NCBI RefSeq assembly: GCF_022508225.1
Contig: NZ_JAETXJ010000001.1
Span: 62,001 to 126,000 of the forward strand
Direction of reading: 5' to 3'
DNA length: 64,000 bases
DNA from: Desulfovibrio sp. UIB00
Lineage (GTDB): Bacteria; Desulfobacterota; Desulfovibrionia; Desulfovibrionales; Desulfovibrionaceae
In this document: piece by piece, positions 25,819 to 32,908 of the stretch
How positions within the stretch are numbered: position 1 is the first letter of the stretch
Layout of the letters: each line of letters starts with the position of its first letter
Notes under the pieces: model-generated
What the model saw: the letters and a program-made list of their open reading frames with translations, nothing else
What the model was told of the DNA's origin: nothing
Database searches by the model: none
Position numbers and translations under genes: made by a program

Positions 25819-26511
25819 ATGGTTTACAACCCCACAGACAAAATCAGTGTTGATCTTGACCCGGCCTGCACCCCAGCCGACATAGAAAACCGCTCTTTCG
25901 CCATCATAGATGCGGAAATTCCCGAGCCGCGAACCTTTAGCGGCCCGCTCTGGCAAGTGGCCCGCCGCTGTGTCCACACCCTCGGCGATACGGATATCGT
26001 GGGCGACCTGCGGCTGAGCGCCCAGGGCCTTGAAGCTGGGGTGAGCGCCCTGCTCGCGGGCTGCACGGTGTATACCGACACCCGCATGGCTGCCGCTGGC
26101 CTGCCCATGCGCCGCCTTGAACCGCTAGGGGTATCAGTGACCCCGCTCATGGCCCTGCCCGGTCTTGCGGAGCTTGCCGCCAGCCGGGGCACCACGCGCT
26201 CCCGCGCCGGGCTTGAGAGCATTGCGCGGAACATGGGCGGCAACATTGTGGTCATCGGCAATGCACCCACTGCCCTGCTGGGGCTTCTGGACGTGCTTGC
26301 GCAAGGCGCGCAGCCACCCGCCCTCATAGTGGGCATGCCTGTGGGCTTTGTGAACGCAGCGCAGTCAAAGGAACTTCTGCGGCAAAGTCCCTGGCCCCAC
26401 TTTACCTTGCTGGGCCGCAAGGGCGGCTCCGCTGTGGCGGCGGCCTGCATCAACGCACTGGCTGACATAGCCCTTGCGCGGCGCGGCCTCACGCAGGTTG
26501 CGGCTCTTTAG
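25819..26511 (+). CDS. cbiC: Cobalt-precorrin-8 / precorrin-8X methylmutase (CbiC/CobH)
   Basis: About 230 residues. It has the CbiC pattern: IENRSFAIIDAEI near the start, VARRCVHTLGDTDIVGDLRL (the conserved His is expected here), VYTDTRMAAAGL, and GNAPTALLGLLDVL followed by PALIVGMPVGFVNAAQSKELL. The enzyme moves a methyl group from C-11 to C-12 of the corrin ring to make (cobalt-)cobyrinate, the substrate of the preceding enzyme. The ATG at 25819 has GAGG upstream and lies 7 bp after cbiA; the 345-residue frame from 25474 overlaps cbiA and is rejected. No cobalamin riboswitch was seen upstream. Confidence 0.94.
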   Translation: MVYNPTDKISVDLDPACTPADIENRSFAIIDAEIPEPRTFSGPLWQVARRCVHTLGDTDIVGDLRLSAQGLEAGVSALLAGCTVYTDTRMAAAGLPMRRLEPLGVSVTPLMALPGLAELAASRGTTRSRAGLESIARNMGGNIVVIGNAPTALLGLLDVLAQGAQPPALIVGMPVGFVNAAQSKELLRQSPWPHFTLLGRKGGSAVAAACINALADIALARRGLTQVAAL

Positions 26512-26570
26512 ATACGGCACAAGGTAGCAGTTTTTTTCAGCAAAAGCCTGATACTGGCTGGTTATTGAAA

Positions 26571-26612
26571 ATGGGCATTCCCTGAACATGAACACGTTCA
26601 GGGAATGCCCAT
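26571..26612. repeat. Perfect 17-bp inverted repeat downstream of cbiC
   Basis: ATGGGCATTCCCTGAAC (26571-26587) and its exact complement (26596-26612) flank an 8-nt loop. No T run follows, so it could be a terminator working without a U tract, an mRNA-stabilising stem or a binding site. Confidence 0.65.
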
Positions 26613-26705
26613 CAGCTTTTGGCGGCTAAACCTTGAAAAATCAGTCATGCGGGCACACCCTGCTGTCTTTGAAACTTGACCTTGGGCAGTTCTTGCTATT
26701 TTTTT

Positions 26706-26734
26706 CATAGCGCGCTATTCATTCCATAGCGCGC
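26706..26734. promoter_or_regulatory. Tandem CATAGCGCGC repeat upstream of the tautomerase gene
   Basis: CATAGCGCGC occurs at 26706-26715 and 26725-26734, 19 bp apart, and the first copy is part of the 12-bp palindrome ATAGCGCGCTAT (26707-26718). Spacing of about two helical turns suggests a dimeric regulator site, perhaps for the HxlR protein encoded at 27047-27421. Confidence 0.45.
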
Positions 26735-26813
26735 GCAAGAACACCACCCTTGCTTGCAGCTTCGCAAAATATGCGGAGCGCAAGCAGCAAGATCAAACGA
26801 CAAGGAGCAAACC

Positions 26814-27011
26814 ATGCCCGTCATCACCATAGCCATGCACAGCACAACGGAAGAAGTGAAGAAGAACCTGATTGAAGGCCTGACCGCCGCCGCAGTGGCG
26901 GCAACGTCCGTTCCGCAGGAAAAATTTGTGGTATTTGTTGAGGAATATGCAACCGATGCCATCGGTCTGGGAGGCCGGACGCTCAAGGCGATCAAGGCTG
27001 CGCAGCAATAG
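26814..27011 (+). CDS. 4-oxalocrotonate tautomerase family protein
   Basis: About 65 residues. After removal of Met the chain starts with Pro (PVITIAMHSTTEEVKKNLI), the catalytic base of the tautomerase superfamily, and continues with VAATSVPQEKFVVFVEEY, the usual 4-OT strand-helix-strand pattern. Members isomerise enols or dehalogenate small acids; the substrate here is unknown. AAGGAGCAAACC precedes ATG 26814; the longer frame from 26754 would bury the catalytic Pro and is rejected. It converges with an HxlR regulator 35 bp downstream. Confidence 0.88.
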   Translation: MPVITIAMHSTTEEVKKNLIEGLTAAAVAATSVPQEKFVVFVEEYATDAIGLGGRTLKAIKAAQQ

Positions 27012-27046
27012 TCGCGGTCCGATTGCGCAGGAATCCCCGGAGGAGG

Positions 27047-27421
27047 CTACGTGAGCCTTTTGCTGAGCAGTTCGTTCCAGCGTTCGGCTTCCTCCGGGGC
27101 CACTTCCATAGCCCAGGTAATGGCCCAGGCTCCAAATGGCTCCAGAAGAAGGCTCAACTCCACACCCATGTCTGTCAGAGCATAGCCATCATTGGTGGTG
27201 CACACGAGCTTTGCCTCGCGCAGTTCTTTCAAACGGCTGTTGAGCACCGCCGGGGATATGGATTCGCAGGCATCCTGCAAGGCGCGGAACGTGGCCGGGC
27301 CCTTGCGCAGTTGCCAGATGACGCCCATGGCCCACCGCTTGCCCAACAGATCAAACAGCGCCATGAGCGGCACGCCGCTACGCGAACCTCGAACAGGTTT
27401 ACCTGGTGTGGGTATGCTCAT
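27047..27421 (-). CDS. HxlR-family winged-helix transcriptional regulator
   Basis: A 124-residue protein with the HxlR fold: LMALFDLLGKRWAMGVIWQLRKGPATFRALQ, then ISPAVLNSRLKELREAKLV and a wing with YALTDMGVELSLLLEPFGAW. HxlR regulators often respond to aldehydes, quinones or redox stress and control nearby oxidoreductase or tautomerase genes. It lacks the N-terminal redox Cys seen in YodB/HypR-type members; the single Cys groups are in the helices (ACES, VCTT). It is convergent with the tautomerase gene. The GCGC-rich repeats at 26706-26734 are candidate sites, which is inference. Confidence 0.88.
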   Translation of the reverse strand: MSIPTPGKPVRGSRSGVPLMALFDLLGKRWAMGVIWQLRKGPATFRALQDACESISPAVLNSRLKELREAKLVCTTNDGYALTDMGVELSLLLEPFGAWAITWAMEVAPEEAERWNELLSKRLT

Positions 27422-27466
27422 GATTCCGCCGCATTTGTGCTGAACAATATGGTGCCATATCAGCAG

Positions 27467-28468
27467 TTAACCTTGCTTGCGGGGCTTTTCAGCCTCATCG
27501 ACTGCGGAAGCATCCACGGGCTTTGACGCATCAGCGGGCCTGACTGCGCTGTTGGCAGGGGGTGTGACAGCCTCATTTTCAGACAGATTTGCCGTGTCGG
27601 GGCTGATAATTTCCGCATCGGTCACCTCGTCGTCATGCCCCGCCGTTCCATTCCCGTTAGCTGCGGCATCACCCGACGCAGCTTCGGCATCAAGGGCCGG
27701 GGGCAAGGCCTGCGCCTCCACCACATGCCCACCAAGAGCCAGACGCTGCACCTCATTCTGCGGCAGGGGTATGCAGCCCTTGTCCACCAGCACAATGCCC
27801 GTGCGTTCCAGCACTTCGCGTCGGTATTCATATTCCTGCTGCATGCGGTGGTGCCGGTACACAAACCAGCGGTGCACCAGATAGCACACGGCAATAAGAG
27901 CGGCCAGACTGCCCGCAATCCAGGGGATATATTCTGCCAGCGCGCCGCCCAGGCGCATCAGGGCAGAGAATGCCCCGTCCACAAAAAACAGTCCGGCACC
28001 CAGCAGCATGATGCCCAGCAGCAAAACAACCGTGGGCGCGTTGCGGATTATGGCATAGAAACGGCGCAGCCGTTCAGGAACCTGCTCATCGTCATCCGCC
28101 GGCCCTGCTCCCTGCCCGCCCTGCATGCTGTCCTCGCGCCCCAGATAGCGCGAAACCCATGTGCCGGAGAGGTGTACAATGAGCATCAGCCCCACAGGGG
28201 CAAGCACTGCGGCAACGGCCCAGCCAAGCCAGGGAAAGCGCGCCAACGGCGGGCCGCCGGGGACATCCGGCGCTGCATGCATGACGCCGTAAAAAAAAGA
28301 AATGCCGCCAACAATCATCTCTACAAAAAAGATGGCGACCATAAGATATATAAGCGCGTCCTTGTACGGACCAGCGTACCAAGCTGCGCGATCCTGACGG
28401 CGGCCTTTATCCGCAGAAGATGCGGACTTGCCTTGCGTTTCGGATCCTTTATTCTCTGCTTTCTGCAT
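27467..28468 (-). CDS. Uncharacterised four-helix membrane protein with a Pro/Ala-rich C-tail
   Basis: A 333-residue protein. A charged cytosolic N-terminus (about residues 1-36) precedes four hydrophobic segments (about 37-60, 78-103, 144-166 and 180-203). The region 205-260 (WFVYRHHRMQQEYEYRREVL..) is basic and probably cytosolic, and the last 80 residues are acidic, Ala/Pro-rich and look disordered. I recognise no family. It is divergent from the epimerase gene at 28616. The reading frame is supported by its length, membrane pattern and lack of a better opposing frame. Confidence 0.7.
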   Translation of the reverse strand: MQKAENKGSETQGKSASSADKGRRQDRAAWYAGPYKDALIYLMVAIFFVEMIVGGISFFYGVMHAAPDVPGGPPLARFPWLGWAVAAVLAPVGLMLIVHLSGTWVSRYLGREDSMQGGQGAGPADDDEQVPERLRRFYAIIRNAPTVVLLLGIMLLGAGLFFVDGAFSALMRLGGALAEYIPWIAGSLAALIAVCYLVHRWFVYRHHRMQQEYEYRREVLERTGIVLVDKGCIPLPQNEVQRLALGGHVVEAQALPPALDAEAASGDAAANGNGTAGHDDEVTDAEIISPDTANLSENEAVTPPANSAVRPADASKPVDASAVDEAEKPRKQG

Positions 28469-28615
28469 TCGTTACCTCGGTTCTCAAAACATACGTTGCG
28501 GCGCTTTTTCCCGCAAGCCCCCATACCCCGAAACAAGGATTTCACCGTTGCGCGCCGCTCTTGCCCAGAACGCGCATCTGGCATACTTTGCCTGCATGCA
28601 CACTGGGAGGTTCTC

Positions 28616-29632
28616 ATGCATGTTCTGGTAACAGGCGCAGCGGGCTTTATTGGATACCATCTTTCCCAACGCCTTCTGGCCGATGGGCACAGTGTGGTGG
28701 GCGTTGATAATTGCAACGACTATTACGATGTGCAACTAAAAAAAGACCGTCTGGCCCAACTTGCCGCCATGCCGGAGGCGCAGCGCTTCCGCTTTGAACT
28801 GCTGGACATGGCCGATGGCCCTGCAATGGCCGCCCTGTTTGCCCGCGAAGGCTTTACCCATGTGGTCAACCTTGCGGCGCAGGCTGGCGTACGCTACAGC
28901 CTCCAGAACCCGGAATCGTACCTCAATGCCAACCTGCTGGGCTTTGGGCATATTCTTGAGGGCTGCCGCCAGAACAAGGTGGGGCATCTGCTTTTTGCCT
29001 CGTCTTCTTCCGTGTATGGCATGAACACGGCACGACCCTACAGTGTGCACCATAATGTTGACCACCCGGTCAGCCTGTACGCCGCCACCAAGAAAAGCAA
29101 CGAACTGATGGCCCATTCCTACAGCCATCTGTTCCGCATTCCCTGCACGGGTCTACGCTTTTTTACCGTATACGGCCCATGGGGCAGACCAGATATGGCC
29201 CTGCACCTGTTCACCACCGCCATTGTGCGCGGCGAACCCATCAAGGTGTTCAACGAAGGACGCATGCGCCGCGATTTTACCTATATCGACGACATCATTG
29301 AAGGCGTGGTGCGTCTGCTGCCCCTGGCCCCGCAGCCCGACCCGGACTTTGACACCGCAAATCCCAACCCCGCCAGCAGCTCCGCGCCCTGGCGCATCTA
29401 CAACATAGGCAACAACAATACGGTGGAACTCAACGATTTCATCAGCACCCTTGAAGACGCCCTTGGCATGAAAGCCCGCAAGGAGCTTCTGCCCATGCAA
29501 CCGGGCGATGTTGAATCCACCTGGGCCAATATTGACGACCTCACTGCCGCCACCGGCTTTGCCCCTTCCACGCCTCTCAGCGAGGGTATAGCCCGCTTTG
29601 TGGCCTGGTACAAAGAGTATTATAAAATATGA
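28616..29632 (+). CDS. NAD-dependent epimerase, UDP-glucuronate 4-epimerase type
   Basis: About 338 residues of the extended short-chain dehydrogenase family. The NAD-binding motif is VTGAAGFIGYHLSQRL (about residues 4-19), followed by VGVDNCNDYYDVQLKKDRL, which is typical of UDP-glucuronate 4-epimerases. SSSSVYGMN provides the Ser/Thr site, and YAATKKSNELMAHSY holds the YxxxK catalytic pair. The product would be UDP-galacturonate for surface polysaccharide. The frame is open from 27635, but ATG 28616 with GGGAGG upstream starts directly at the Rossmann fold. The U32 peptidase gene overlaps its stop (ATGA). Confidence 0.92.
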   Translation: MHVLVTGAAGFIGYHLSQRLLADGHSVVGVDNCNDYYDVQLKKDRLAQLAAMPEAQRFRFELLDMADGPAMAALFAREGFTHVVNLAAQAGVRYSLQNPESYLNANLLGFGHILEGCRQNKVGHLLFASSSSVYGMNTARPYSVHHNVDHPVSLYAATKKSNELMAHSYSHLFRIPCTGLRFFTVYGPWGRPDMALHLFTTAIVRGEPIKVFNEGRMRRDFTYIDDIIEGVVRLLPLAPQPDPDFDTANPNPASSSAPWRIYNIGNNNTVELNDFISTLEDALGMKARKELLPMQPGDVESTWANIDDLTAATGFAPSTPLSEGIARFVAWYKEYYKI

Positions 29633-31875
29633 ACGACACTTTCTCCACTTCTGCGGATCATCTGAACATATCCGCCCCCACGCCCGCCCGGCCGGAAATT
29701 CTGGCTCCGGCGGGCGACGCGCCTTCATTCCTGGCCGCTCTTGCCGCCGGGGCAGACGCCATCTATCTGGGCCTCAAACATTTTTCTGCCCGCATGCAGG
29801 CAGAAAACTTTGGCCTGACGGAACTTTCGCGCCTGACAGACCTTGCCCATGCGGAAAACGCCCGCGTTTACGTGGCCATGAATACCCTGGTCAAGCCCAA
29901 CGAACCGGCTCAGGCATACCGGCTGGCGGCGCGCCTTGCCCGTCAGGTCAGGCCGGACGGGCTTATCGTTCAGGATCTGGCAATGCTGGATCTGGCGCGT
30001 CAGGCAGGTTTTGAGGGCGGGCTTTTTCTTTCCACCCTTGCCAACCTCACCCATCCGGAAAGCCTGTTGCAGGCAAAAAAACTCGGCGCCAACCGCGTTA
30101 TCCTGCCGCGCGAGCTTTCCATTGATGAAATCCGCACCATGGGCGAGGCCTGCCCCGAAGGCCTTGACCTTGAATGTTTTGTGCACGGCGCGCTGTGCTA
30201 CTGCGTGTCTGGCCGTTGCTACTGGTCGAGCTACATGGGCGGCAAAAGCGGCCTGCGGGGCCGCTGCGTGCAGCCCTGCCGCCGCGTGTACCGTCAGGGC
30301 GGCCCCGCTGCCATTGCCCTTGTGCGCAATGCGGAACGCGAGGAACAGGATCGCATGCGCCAGGAACAGTCCCGCATGGATATTGCCCGCAAAAACCGCA
30401 CCGGACGCGATGGGCGTGACCCACGGGCCGGGCGCGGCAGGCCGGACGACCGCCGCAACGAATCTTTTGACGCGCCGCGCCGCCCCGCCTCGCGCGGACA
30501 GATACGCGGCAAGGAACACAACGGACGCTGGTTCTCCTGCCTCGACCTTTCGCTGGACGTGCTGGCAAAAACCCTGCTGAACATCCCCCACCTTGTGTCG
30601 TGGAAGATCGAAGGCCGCAAAAAAGGCCCGCACTACGTGTACCACGTGGTTACGGCCTATCGCATGCTGCGCGACAACCCCGGCGATGCCCAGGCCCGCA
30701 AGGCGGCGGAAGAAATTTTGCAAATGTCGCTGGGGCGGCCCTCCACACGCGCGCGCTTTTTGCCGCAGAAGGACCACACCATCCCCACCACCCCGGACGG
30801 TCAGACCAGTTCCGGCCTGCTGGCGGGCAAGATTCGCATCGAGCCTGAAGGCGGCGTGACGCTCAAGCCCTTCTTTGAACTGCTGCCACAGGATTACCTG
30901 CGTGTTGGTGTTGAAGACGAGCGCTGGCATGCCACCATGCCCGTAACCAGGCGCATTCCCAAGGGCGGCAGCCTTACCCTGCGCCTGCCCAAGCACAAGA
31001 CGCCCAAGGCCGGAACGCCAGTCTTTCTTATTGATCGGCGCGAACCTGAACTTATGCGCATCATCAAAAGCTGGCAGGCGCGCCTTGAGGCCATGCCCTC
31101 CCGCCCCAGCAAGGCTGTGGAAAGCGACCCGCGTCTGCCCAGGCCCATCAAGGCCAAAACCCGGCCCGACATGTATGTGCGCTCAAGCGTGCCCCACGGC
31201 AAGGAGACCCGCACAGGCCGAAGCCAGTTGCAGGCCCTCTGGCTTTCGGCGCGCAGCGCCGAACTATCGCGCACTGTTGCCCCGCGCATGTGCTGGTGGC
31301 TCCCGCCGGTTATCTGGCCAGATGAGGAAGAAACCGTCCGCCGCTCCATCGGGCGGCTGTGGCGTGACGGCGCGCGGCATTTTGTGTGCAATGCTCCGTG
31401 GCAACGCGGATTGTTCCCTGAGCAGCTTGAAGAAAACGCCGACCTGCTGGCCGGGCCTTTCTGCAACGCGGCCAATGCCTCGGCCCTTGGCATACTTGCC
31501 AATATGGGATTTTCGGGCGCGTTTGTAAGCCCTGAACTGGCGCAGGAGGACATGCTGGCCCTGCCCGCGCAAAGCCCCCTGCCGCTTGGCGTGGTGCTTT
31601 CCGGCTACTGGCCCGTTGGCATCAGCCGTTTCGGCATGCTGGGCGTCAAACCCAACGAGCCATTCCTCAGCCCCATGGGCGAACCCTTCTGGGCGCGGCA
31701 GTACGGCGGCAACATCTGGATTTATCCCGGCTGGCCGCTGGATATCACCGCCAAAAGGCAGGAACTGCTCTCGGCGGGATACGGTTTCTTTGCGCACATG
31801 CAGGAAAATCCGCCAGCCTCCGTGCCCGAAATGCGGCGCAAGAGCCTGTTCAACTGGGAAGGGGACTTGCTGTAA
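29629..31875 (+). CDS. U32-family peptidase / RNA hydroxylation-type protein
   Basis: A 748-residue protein whose first 230 residues are a U32 domain: PEILAPAGDAPSFLAALAAG, AIYLGLKHFSARMQAENF, ILPRELSIDEI, and LECFVHGALCYCVSGRCY with SGLRGRCVQPCRR, the cysteine cluster of this family. Members include collagenase-like proteases and the RlhA/TrhP proteins that hydroxylate cytidine or uridine in RNA. A highly charged insert rich in Arg/Asp/Glu lies at about 235-290, splitting the usual continuation (WFSCLDLSLDVLAKTLL, SWKIEGRKKGPHYVY). A long C-terminal part has no family I recognise. It is translationally coupled to the epimerase gene. Confidence 0.85.
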   Translation: MNDTFSTSADHLNISAPTPARPEILAPAGDAPSFLAALAAGADAIYLGLKHFSARMQAENFGLTELSRLTDLAHAENARVYVAMNTLVKPNEPAQAYRLAARLARQVRPDGLIVQDLAMLDLARQAGFEGGLFLSTLANLTHPESLLQAKKLGANRVILPRELSIDEIRTMGEACPEGLDLECFVHGALCYCVSGRCYWSSYMGGKSGLRGRCVQPCRRVYRQGGPAAIALVRNAEREEQDRMRQEQSRMDIARKNRTGRDGRDPRAGRGRPDDRRNESFDAPRRPASRGQIRGKEHNGRWFSCLDLSLDVLAKTLLNIPHLVSWKIEGRKKGPHYVYHVVTAYRMLRDNPGDAQARKAAEEILQMSLGRPSTRARFLPQKDHTIPTTPDGQTSSGLLAGKIRIEPEGGVTLKPFFELLPQDYLRVGVEDERWHATMPVTRRIPKGGSLTLRLPKHKTPKAGTPVFLIDRREPELMRIIKSWQARLEAMPSRPSKAVESDPRLPRPIKAKTRPDMYVRSSVPHGKETRTGRSQLQALWLSARSAELSRTVAPRMCWWLPPVIWPDEEETVRRSIGRLWRDGARHFVCNAPWQRGLFPEQLEENADLLAGPFCNAANASALGILANMGFSGAFVSPELAQEDMLALPAQSPLPLGVVLSGYWPVGISRFGMLGVKPNEPFLSPMGEPFWARQYGGNIWIYPGWPLDITAKRQELLSAGYGFFAHMQENPPASVPEMRRKSLFNWEGDLL

Positions 31876-31940
31876 GAGGCCTGTCACCCCAAGCACCGGG
31901 GGGGGCTAACCGCATTCGCAGCATCCTGACACATACTTGC

Positions 31941-31981
31941 GGGCCGCCGTCAGAAACAATGTTCTGCCGGCGGCCCTTTTT
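31941..31981 (+). terminator. Intrinsic terminator after the U32 gene
   Basis: GGGCCGCCG (31941-31949) pairs with CGGCGGCCC (31968-31976), followed by TTTTT. It lies upstream of the chosen methyltransferase start at 32000 and argues against the longer frame from 31937. Confidence 0.85.
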
Positions 31982-31999
31982 CCGGCGCAGGAAGCCCCA

Positions 32000-32854
32000 A
32001 TGCACACGGATGAACCTTTTTACAGCGCCCGTCAGCTTTTTCCACGCGGGCTTGAACAACCGGAAGGCAGCCTGCGATTTGGCGCGGATGCCCTCCTGCT
32101 GTCTGCCTTTGTTGCGCGGCATGTGGAAAGCCTGAACGCGCCACGTCAGGCACATCTGACTGCGGCAGAGCTTGGCTGTGGCTGCGGAGCCGCCCTGCTG
32201 GGGCTGGCCTTGCGTTGCCCTGGCATTACCGGGCTGGGGCTGGACAGGGAAGCACCGCTCGTGCAGGCCGCCACTGTCAACGCCGCTCGCCTTGGCTTGA
32301 CAGACAGGCTGCGCTTTGCCGAAGCTGATCTGGCCGACAGAAAACTCTTGTCAGAGCTGGCAGGTACGACAGGCGTCAGTCATGCCGGAAAGTTTGATTT
32401 GGTTCTCGCAAATCCGCCCTATGGAGTCGCCGGAAGGCCCTCGCCCCGCCATATGCGCGAACGGGCGCTGCGTGGCGCACCGGGCGAGGAAAACCGGGAA
32501 TACGTGCTCCAGCTATTCTGCCGAGCTGCGGCAGCTCTGCTGCGCCACCAGGGCTGTTTTTGCTGTATCTATGATGCCCCGGCCTTGCCGCAATTGTGCG
32601 CGGGCTTGAACGATGCTGGCCTCGGGCTGCGCCTCCTGCTGCCAGTGAGAACGCACAGGGCAAAACCCGCATTGCGGATTCTGGCTCTGGCCCGCAAGAA
32701 TACCGCGCACGAAACCGTGATTGAAACGCCGCTGACGCTGCACACCGGGGCATCCACCAATGACAACTCAGGAACCAGCAAGGTCACAGGCGGCGGCAAA
32801 CGTGGGCCTCGGTGGTCTACACAGGCGCTGCGCTTCTGCCCCTGGCTGGCCTGA
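32000..32854 (+). CDS. TrmN6-like class I methyltransferase (adenine-N6 type)
   Basis: About 284 residues. It opens like tRNA1(Val) adenine-N6 methyltransferases (FYSARQLFPRGLEQPEGSLRFGADALLLSAF). SAM motif I is AELGCGCGAALLGLAL (about residues 55-70), followed by an acidic loop GLGLDREAPL. The catalytic signature NPPY is in LVLANPPYGVAG (about 136-147), typical of exocyclic amine methylation. The last 45 residues are polar and variable. GGAAG precedes ATG 32000, and the terminator at 31941 excludes the longer start. The substrate, tRNA or other, is inferred from family resemblance. Confidence 0.82.
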   Translation: MHTDEPFYSARQLFPRGLEQPEGSLRFGADALLLSAFVARHVESLNAPRQAHLTAAELGCGCGAALLGLALRCPGITGLGLDREAPLVQAATVNAARLGLTDRLRFAEADLADRKLLSELAGTTGVSHAGKFDLVLANPPYGVAGRPSPRHMRERALRGAPGEENREYVLQLFCRAAAALLRHQGCFCCIYDAPALPQLCAGLNDAGLGLRLLLPVRTHRAKPALRILALARKNTAHETVIETPLTLHTGASTNDNSGTSKVTGGGKRGPRWSTQALRFCPWLA

Positions 32855-32908
32855 CGCAGGCTTTGCTGTGATCAATCCCGCACAGATTCCATCCCCACAG
32901 GGTGAATT

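Larger units (their letters stand above)
26512..26813. other. 302-bp region with a perfect long hairpin and direct repeats
   Basis: No gene is supported between cbiC and the tautomerase. It holds a perfect 17-bp inverted repeat (26571-26612) and, closer to the tautomerase, two copies of CATAGCGCGC. It is likely the 3' end of the cobalamin message followed by the regulated promoter of the tautomerase gene. Confidence 0.5.

Noticed and set aside
27635..28615. N-terminal extension of the epimerase frame
   Set aside because: The Rossmann motif and a strong binding site place the start at 28616; the extension is antisense to a membrane protein gene.
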